DNA of 64,000 bases from Bagarius yarrelli. Lineage: Eukaryota; Chordata; Actinopteri; Siluriformes; Sisoridae. The notes below the pieces were generated by a model. It was not told the origin of the DNA, made no database searches, and saw only the letters and a program-made list of their open reading frames with translations. Position 1 is the first letter of the stretch. Every line of letters starts with the position of its first letter. Positions 25,107-34,900 of this stretch are shown piece after piece. Made by a program: the position numbers and the translations under genes. Where the stretch lies: NCBI GenBank assembly GCA_005784505.1, contig VCAZ01000045.1, forward strand, positions 853,501 to 917,500, in the 5' to 3' direction.

Positions 25107-25776
25107 GATAAACTTATATGAATGTTTGTTTATTGTATTGTTTTTATAACTGGAAAGTATTGGGTCACAGCATTTCCTGCGTATTTTATGGTTGTTTTAC
25201 AGTGCACTTTTTTTTTTTTTTAATGTCAACGAAGGACAATTAACCAAAAGGTGTGAATTATTAAAGTTGTAACTAACAGTATGTGTCATTCATTATTATT
25301 TTTTAAAATCACTGGTAAATTAGCTGTAATATTTTCAGAAAAAGGAGATAGACTTTCATTTCTGGTTGTATTTTATTTAATACACCACTCTTTGATTATT
25401 ACACCCACATCCTTGCCTGTGCTTCCTTTTCTGTCTCCGCCATGACCATTTCAAAAGAAATTAAGCAATTTAGTACTTGGTGTGCAAAAGGTGATGTTAC
25501 AGAAATCTAAATTGCAACATGCAGAAGTTTATTGGCCTGTTCAGATTTTTAATACTGAATGTCAGTGTGATTATTACAAGGTTTCATTTTTCCCCCAAGA
25601 AATCCATCCTTTTGGAATCGTATGTCTGGGTTGCCAGATTGGGGTAAGTGAGTTAAGTCTGAATGACTGATTATGACACGTGCAGCTGAATTCCGGGAGC
25701 TTAAAGCGCTGCTTTATCTGGCAACACTTGGCCAGGATATGTTTATGGTTTGTATATAGTACAGCTATGCGGTGTT

Positions 25777-25838
25777 ATTGGTCGATTTGGCAACCCGCGC
25801 TTAGACTATAAATACGCGCTGCAGTGAAGATCCCTGAG
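25777..25838 (+). promoter_or_regulatory. gpd1: gpd1 core promoter (CCAAT and TATA boxes)
   Basis: An inverted CCAAT box (ATTGG at 25777-25781) is followed 26 bases later by TATAAATA at 25807-25814. The usual 25-30 base spacing puts the transcription start near 25838, giving a 5'UTR of about 55 bases before the ATG at 25893. A TATA promoter fits a regulated metabolic gene and contrasts with the TATA-less smarcd1 promoter. Confidence 0.7.
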
Positions 25839-25892
25839 TGAGTCGCTGGAAGCAGAAAGCAGCTCCTCCGTAGGGCCTGGAATCACTACAGA

Positions 25893-25933
25893 ATGGCACC
25901 TAAGAAAGTGTGTATCATCGGATCTGGCAACTG
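25893..25933 (+). CDS. gpd1: gpd1 coding exon 1
   Basis: 41 bases encoding MAPKKVCIIGSGN and the first two bases of Trp14, including most of the GxGxxG dinucleotide-binding motif. Donor GGTGAGT read as GTGAGT after CTG is required to restore the Trp-Gly join to exon 2. Confidence 0.95.
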
Positions 25934-28900
25934 GTGAGTACCTTTGTGTGTGTGTGTGTGTGTTTGGGGTTTTTTTTGTCACATTTTTAACGCACAGAGG
26001 AATAAAGATGGCAATGCGACATAAAAAATTACTACAGGGACCTGATTCTGAACGGGTAGCAGAAGAATCGGGTCTTCTTAAATGACTCGTTTGAATTCAT
26101 CTACTGATTCAATAAGCAAAACGGTACAGGATTATAACTTTTACTAGTTGCAGAGTAATTAATAGTTTACAATTATTTTTACACTCCTTAGGAATATTTT
26201 AATAATATCTAAATGCTTTTAGTTCGATGGTGCACATTGCTATGTAGAAATATTGTGCAAAGATTCATTCAAATGGTATTTGATTAAAACTAAATCAAAA
26301 TGCTCTATAAGTCATTAGTTGCTGAATATTTTAAGGTTATGCGAAAATGAATACGTTTAAATTAATCAAAAATATTAAAGTTTTATGAGCATCAATTGTT
26401 TTATCTGTAACCAATAATAAAAACTAAAATGTGGTGGATAATATATTTATGACGTCACCAGCTTTTCCAAGCTCAAAAAATGCAACTGTTGATACATTCA
26501 GTCTAATAATTCATATTTAATTATTAAAATTGAGTTAAAAATGTTTATTACACTAAAAGCAAATATTAGTAACTTTAGTCTAGTATATCTATATAAACAT
26601 ATGAAAAAAAATCTAGTCAAACGTTTATGCACATTAATATTCTTTATTAATAATATTATCTTAATATTGTTGCATTAAACACTGTTCCAGCATGATAATG
26701 CTCTGTGCACCTTGGCTCCATAAAATCCGTATGGTTTTTGTGGCAGGAACAACATTAGGGATAAAATGGAACACCGACTGAACACTATCTCATCCAACAT
26801 TAGCCTAAATTTGCTATTTATTTTGTGTCCGAATAAACACAAACGCACACAGTCTCACTCCAAAATCTACTGGATATGTGGATGTAATTAGACCAGGGTT
26901 CGTCAAACCCAAAGCTTCGGAGCCGCATGTGGCCCTTTCATCCCTCAGCTGCGGCTCCCTGTGGCTTTAGAAAAAAATAATCAGAATGAATAATTAGCAT
27001 TTAATTAAAATGTATTTTATTTTAGCTTGTTAGTTTTTTTTAGTATAAAGACTGTGGTAATCTTGTAACATTAAAATAAAAATGTTTAATTTTTTGTCGC
27101 TTAAAATATGCATCACAAGCTGATGCATCCCAACCCGATATGCCACATCCGGCGACATGCGAAACATGAATTGTCGGGGATGGGCATTAAACAGTCTGCA
27201 TTTGGAGTCATGACGTTCTTCAGATCCACATACGCACGTGAGAAGGTTGTTTCCAATAGTCACTGATATTAAAAAAAAACAAAAAAAACGTGTGACAACA
27301 ATCCTGTGTGAAAATGAAGGTGACGTCTTATAGCCCTGATGTGGAGATGCTGTGCGCTGAGGTTCAGGAGCAAAAATCACACTAACCATCTAAAATGAAT
27401 ATTTTAATTAGCTATTATTTTGCAAATAAATATTTTACATTGTTTAGTGAAATAATCCTTTTGATATTCAGGTTGACGGCTGACTGTGTGGAATAAAAAA
27501 TGACATACAGGAGCGGACTAAATTTTTGTTGCATACGGACATAAAATGAAATGTTTGTTTCAGTAGTGTAGTGATTTTATAAATGCAACACAAAATAGGG
27601 TAATTAATTGCATAAAAATATAATTATTTTTTTGTGGGAAACTTGCCCACTCCTGTACTAGAGTAATAAAAGTGAGACCAAATCTGAAATAGGATGTTCA
27701 GAAATACCTCATTCACCATGTAAATGTGATGCTTGGGTGTTCCAATACTTTTGAATATATAGTGTATATAATAAATAAACATTACACAAACATCTGCTGT
27801 GATTAAAGTTAATTCGAACAACTGCAACTGAAAAATTCCCCCAAAATTCTACAAACTGAATCAAAAGAATCAAAGTTCATCCTACATTCGAACTGTTTGT
27901 TCGGAGGAATCGATACAGTAAACCGATTCCTAGCCTTACCCTTGAAATTTACAGTTGCTGAGTAATGCTCTGAGCGTGACTACACACTCTAAAAGACCAA
28001 TACTCAGGTTACATAGATTTCTCACTCTGGTTCCAAAAAGAAAACAATAAAAGCTCATGCAGCTGGTGTTGCGATTTTATCTGCCATTTTAAAGTATAGC
28101 TGCTTTCTGCAGGAGATCAATGAGGCGGGATGTCAAAGTCTCTCACGATGTACAAAGAACAGACAGAGCAGCTGACGCAACACACTCAGGATTACACTGA
28201 TTACACATGATTACACATTCTCGGTTTAAAAATTAGCCTGGTTGGTTGGTTTTATGTTCGTAACGGTTGTGTGCCTTCAAATAATGAATCCTAATAAAGG
28301 CAACACTGGCGGAGGTTTGATATTAAAATTGGAGTAAAGTTCAGGCGTTTTTTTATGTTGTTTCTGTGTAAATATGGGTTTCTTCAGGGTTCTCAAATTT
28401 CCTCACCTTACGGAAAAGGACTGGCTATGCTTATTTGTCTCCTGTTGTGTGTTCATGGTTCCCTCCAGTGGACAGGTGTCCATAACAGTGTTTGTTATGC
28501 TAGTTTTTCCAGTATAAGCCCTGAATTTACCTCAACCCTAAACAGAATAATAATAACACTCAGTGAATCAAAGAATCATTTTAAAACTTAGCAAAACTCA
28601 TAATAAATGATTCTTTAATATGTCCATGCTTTACAAACTAACAAACTGGACTGGTTTGTATCCATGCATGCAGTATTTGAAAAAAGACACTATTGGGACA
28701 CCTGACCATCACATTTATGTTTTTTTTCATATTCATATCTTATTTCATATTCAGTCTCATTCTTACTCTTATAATTAACCTTCACGCGGCTGGAGTGTAG
28801 CTGTGGGGAATTTCTCATCTATAATTAGGGCAGTCACGATTATCAAATTTGGGTGACGATTAATTGTCGAAGAAATAATTACAATTATGACGATTTATTG

Positions 28901-31900
28901 TCTGATTTCAGGTTTTAGCGATTAATTATTTGTTTAAGGACTTTAATTGTGGTTTGTGAAAACCAATTAAGCATTTAATGATCTCTCCAATTTGTGCCTT
29001 ATTAATGCTCTACTGTAAATATTTTATTATAGATAAGTAGTATTTAAAGAAAACCATATTTTGCATCCTGTCAGTGGTGTTTATCTTTTTAGCAACATAT
29101 GAATTTGCTCATACTCTATGCAATTGCATTATGGGTAGTTAACATGAGTTGAGCTGGTGATGGAGTGTTATTAAAGCGGCGCGTCAGAAAAGCCCAACGC
29201 TCCGACTTTCAAATCACGCCGCTCCACTGACTTACTCTGGTTGAATGTAGCTTTCTGCAAGTGCTACAGCTCCCCCTTGTGGCTAATAAAAGTGTGCAAT
29301 AATTGCGGTTGGATTCAACGATCCCAGCATTTAAATATTAAACAGCCTTATCCATATTTGTATTGGGGGAAGTGGTCACGTAGTGATTATGAGGTTGGAC
29401 TGCTATTTAGAAGACCGGGAGCCACCAAGTTGTCACTGCTGGGCCCCTGAGCAAGGCCCTTGATCCCTAATTACTTAGTTTTATAAAAAGACAAATTAAA
29501 GTCACTCTGGGTAAGGGGTTTCTGCCAAATCCTGTAAATGTAGTATTAGTGAAATCAGACACTGCTAATGAATGAGGTTTGGGGTACCATTGACGTTTCA
29601 GTTCTTCCCAACGGTTTTCAGAGGGTTGAGTCAAAATAAAGGGCTCTGTGCGGGACACTCAAGTTCTTCCGCTTCAACCTTCAAGTCTTTATAGAGTTTA
29701 TTTTGTGCACAGGGACATTGTCATGCTAGGACTGTGTTTGGGCCTGATTTCGATATCAGTATTGTGTCTGAGATCTGAAAACTTTGTTCTGTTGTGAGAC
29801 TCAATAACAGATATGGGATGTGTTTATACAATTGTTTCTTTATTGCAGTAAATTATTAATCCCTAACAGCAAATACAGCTACAAATTAACTACCTAGTAT
29901 TATTTAAGCTATCATATGTATTGCTGAGTGATTATAGCCTATTTGTCTGGTTACCTACATTTAATAGGTTCAGTACAAACTTCAACTGGAATCCAAAGTG
30001 ATCTGCTAGGGGACACTTTAATGTATAAAAGTCTCCATAGCACCAGTAAATATTTAATATGTTAGTAAAAATTTAATTTATATAATGCATCCCATGATCC
30101 ATGATAATGCTGCAGAAATAAAGGTAAAAATAGCTGCAAGCTGCAATTACCGGGCTCAAGCCAATCGAGGGCAGAAAGAGAAGTAGGAGTAAGAAGAACA
30201 TCTGTGTGATTATGCAACACCCAAAGTCCTTGTCACTACACAGTAGTTTGGGAATACTGGAGGAAATTTTGTCAGCATATATAATAAACCATCTCATTCT
30301 GTCTATCATTTAGCATGTGGCAATTTTATATATGCTAAAATTGTTGTGGGCCAATTTTGGCCTTTTTTTTCTCTTTTTAACATTGTAGAGATAAAAGAAA
30401 CTCTGTGATAAATGTGATAAACAAATGTAAGAGTCCAGAATCTGTAATGTCCTATTTACATTTACAGCATTTCGCAGATGTCCTTATCCAGAAAGACTTA
30501 CGTTCATTTAATTTATACAACTGAGCAGGTAAGGTTTAAGGGCCTTGAGCAGGGGCCCAGCCATGGTAACTTCAATTCCCAGCACCACCAAGTTACTATG
30601 GCTTCCGGGTTACACTCCCAACACCTTAATTACTGCGCTACCACTTCCTATTGGCATGCTCACTTTGGAATGGTTGACGATGTGTAGAAGAACCATTAGA
30701 CTAAAAACCCTATTAATGACTTCTTGTCAAGTGTGTGCTTTAGACCAAGTTTGGTAGAAATTGTGTAGGAGTTTTAAATAAAATTTCATATGGCAGTCAG
30801 AAAGTATTGTCAAATTTGGTAGCGTATTTACATAAATTTTTTAATATCTCTTAACCAATAGGGGGCGCTGACCTAAAACTTTACAAGTTCTTTCAGGATT
30901 GTCTCACTAAACCAATTTTATAACAAAATTCAAAATGGTCCACGCCCAACATGGCTGACCTATAAAAACGTCATACTGTTCGACTCGGCATGTCTCAAGG
31001 AATCGGTTGAGATCTCATGAATTTTGGACAGAGCATTTAAAAGTCTTAAGCAAAAATAGCCATTTTCCTTATATCGACACAGTATACAGCATCAAGGCCA
31101 TGTTTGCATGCTGTTAGTGCTGTACAGAGTGACCAAAGTGGCCAATGAAAAATCGAAAAAATGTAAATCTCTCAATTTGGTACCAAATTGCGTCAAAATC
31201 ACACAAACGGCCTAGGGGGAGTGCAAAAAAAGAGGCTTTTCGAAAAATTGTTAAATGATGTCATAGGGTGTATTGAATCGTCTTTAGCCAAGGAATCAGA
31301 TAGAGTTTTGTTTTTAGGGCTTAAGGGTCGATAGTTATGGCCGTAAACATGAGTGAAACCTTGAACTGTTGGTGGCACTAGAGGGTTTGAAATAGAGACT
31401 TCAAATTTGCTATGAAAACAGTTCAGACTGCCCTTTATCTGTGTGCCAATTTTCCTTACCTGCTATTTAAAGGGTTGCCATAGACTCAATAGCAAAAAAC
31501 AAGAAGAAGAAGACAAAGAAAACTAACAATTTCTTGAGGGGTTTTTCACCCTTCTATGTTCTATGATTAAACCCTTCTGTGTTGCATCATGTGCATCATG
31601 GGGAAATTTCACAGTGCTAGCTGCAATGATCTGAGCCATTCTTACACATAGGTTTTTGCAAAACCCAGTAATAAAATAGCCGTAATCACCAAAATTATTT
31701 AGGACCGTGTGGTCGGGAAAAAAGACCAAAAAAAATCTGTTCTCAATATTTATTACCGGTCAAGCAATGAAGATGATTTATTCCAGTTCCTGAATTTTCC
31801 TTAAGTAATATAAATAATCCGACCAGGTAACTGGTGCAAGCAGGAAAAAATTCTGCTTATATAACGTTAAATTTAGATATTATTTATCTGCTCGTATTAC

Positions 31901-34900
31901 CATCTATTAAAAAGTAGTAAATCAACAAGCAGAGGGCAAAGTATTGCTTACTTACTATATAAAGACTTCATTCTTGTTCAGTATTTATGTTAATTTCCTA
32001 TTAAAATTTCTTTGATTTTAAAAAATATTAATTTCTTTTATTATAATAATGCAATAACTGTCAATAATAACACACGGGGGCCTAATTGTATGATGGCATT
32101 CAAGACAGAAAACATCCAGTTTGTATGCATGGGATGTGGGGCAGTAAGGGGTTTTAACTTGACTTAGGTACTAACCAACAATTAAGTGCCTCCAACATTG
32201 TGGCAAACAGTTGGGAATGTCTGAAATAATAATAGTCAGGCATTAGCATCCTGGGGGTCAGAGCGCAGGGTCAGCTTTGATACAGCGTCCTTGGAGCAGG
32301 AAGCGTTAGGGGTTTTGCTCAAGGACCCCACAGTGGTTGGCATGCCGGTGGTGGGGCTTGAAAACAGGTGTTTCTGGTCTTTAGATCAACAGCTGGCGGT
32401 GACTGGGCTTGAACCCTGGTCTTCAGATCAGCAAATCAGTGCCATAACCATTTGAGCATAACATGTCCTACAGACACATAAATTCAGTGTCCTACGTTAT
32501 ACATTATTTTAATTAGTCTTTTATTCTAACCTTATCTATCTTGAATCCTTCAGTCCGTCACCTCGCTTGGTGTCTACCAAAAGTGGTTCGGTGATGATGC
32601 TTTGATTTTGACGAAACATGTTTGTTGATCTGCAGGGGTTCTGCCATTGCCAAGATTGTAGGAACCAACACTGCCAAGTATGCCACATTCGAGGACACGG
32701 TCAACATGTGGGTGTTTGAAGAAATGGTGAACGGACGCAAACTTACAGAAATCATCAACTCAGAGCATGACAACGTCAAATACCTGCCAGGACACAAGCT
32801 GCCTCCTAACGTGGTATGACAGACTTGTATTTCTGTCAAACAATATCATACCTGCCAAACTACACTGAAACTGAATAAAGAGTGAGTTAAATTCAAGAAT
32901 AGCTTAGGTTTGTAAGGGTTCTTTCTACTTTGGTGGTCCAATAGTTAGTCATGGGCTGTCCACGGACTACTAGCCTATTATTATGGTCTCAGTTAATTGG
33001 TGTACAGTTAGATAAAGGGAAAAGGCAGGGCCCATGAAAATTTATTCAGAGCCAACTATGAATTAAAGCGGTGAAATTGCCACCTGCACTATTAGAGTCG
33101 TGAAGAAATTGGTAGCCCTTAAAAAAACCCTTCTGTTTCATTCTATCTAATGTAAATTGTACATGATTTTGACATCCTGGAAGGAAAATATTGTGTTAAA
33201 AACCAACAGCTGCTACTACAATTAATGCTAAGGAGAAAACTAAAACTATATTTCTATTTTTAGTAGCATTTTAGACTATTAAACAGGGACTAGGGTTAAT
33301 AGCTACTAATGAAGTAAACACACAACTAGGGTTTTTCTCTAGATTCCCTACATTTCTCCAAAGTTTTTAAATTGGTCAGAGTAAGTAGAAGTTAGTTTCT
33401 TCTGTTATTAGATCAAATAATTAGCAAGTGCTTGCTAATTATTAGCAAATGCTTTTGCTTATTATTAAATTATTAAAAATGATTGCTAATTATTAAATTA
33501 GTACAAATTTCCATTACAAGCATCCTGGTCTTGAAAGCGTCAGAAAGATCTTCTCTTTTCCAGGTGGCTGTTCCTGATCTTTTAGAAGCTGTGAAAGGGG
33601 CAGACATTCTTATCTTTGTAATCCCACACCAGTTTGTAAAGAGAACTTGCGACACAATCAAAGGTCACATCAAGGCGGATGCGGTGGGGATGTCTCTGAT
33701 CAAGGCAAGCTCACACACTTCCATGTGAATTTATATATGTTTATTTACAATTACAGCATTTGGCAGACAGCCTTACATTTATATATGTCTTTTTTTTTTT
33801 TACAACTGAGCAATTGGGGGGTTAAGAGCCTTGTTTAGGGGCCCAGCAGTGGTAACTTGGTGGTGCTGGAAATCAAACCCTGATCTTCCAAGTAGCAATT
33901 TAACACCTTAACCACTGCGCTACCACTTCCCTCCAGTAAGTTATACTATACAGACAAAAGTATTGGAACACCTGACCATCACATCTGCATCTAACTCTTA
34001 GTCGTATAATAACATACACACTTCTGGAATGCTTTTTTCTAGATTTTACTATTCAGCCACAAGATCAATAGTGGGATCAAGTGGGGTTGATTTGGAGTCA
34101 GGGCTCTTTGAAGAACACTCAAGTTCTTCCACTTCAACCATACTGGCTTTGTGCACAGTGTTTGAGTGTGAAAGAAAAATAAAATGCTACAACATACAAA
34201 GACATTCTAGACAAGTATGTGGTTCCAACATAAAACACACAAAACCACTCGTGTGAAACTGTAAACTTTCAGTCTTATTTAGTGTGTTAATTTAAAGCGA
34301 AATGTTAATAGCATTTAATTTAAAGATTTGGTTTAAATTAACAGAAATGTGAAATATACAAAATTGTGTTTTACAATAAATCTCAGTATACTACCATTAA
34401 TAGACATTGTTATGCTCGATTTTGAACAATATGGCCTAGTGGTTAGCACTGTTGCCTTACACCAGGAAGGTCCCAGGTTCGTATCCCCAGCAAGGGTCTT
34501 TCTGTGTGAAGTTTGGGTTTACTCCGGTTTCCTCCCACAGTCCAAAAACATGTATGTTAGGTTGATTAATGATTGTGTGAGTGTGAGTGTAAGTGTAAGT
34601 GTGTGGTTGCCTGTATGTGACCCTGCAATGTGACTGGTGACCTGTCCAGGGTGACCCCTGCCTTTCACCCAATGACAGCTGGAATAGACTCCAGAAGGTC
34701 CAAATGACTCTGATTAGGAATAAGCAGATATAAACGATGGATGGATGGATGGATGGATGGATGGATGGATGGATGGATGAATGAATGGATGGAAGGATAG
34801 ACGGATGGATGGATGGATGGATGGATGGATGGATGGATGGATGGATGGATGGATGGATGGATTTCAACTGTATATATTTTTTAATTTATAGTGCAAGTAA

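Larger units (their letters stand above)
28688..29760 (-). mobile_element. Tc1-like element (T1) interrupted by two later insertions
   Basis: The left piece 28688-28822 starts CACTATTGGGACACCTGACC (terminal repeat) and ends GTAGCTGTGGGGAATTT. The element resumes near 29540 with ATTAGTGAAATCAGACACTG and continues through CACTCAAGTTCTTCCGCTTC and GTGCACAGGGACATTGTC to about 29760. In other T1 copies these parts are adjacent, so 28826-29539 was inserted later. It lies in gpd1 intron 1. No open frame. Confidence 0.65.
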
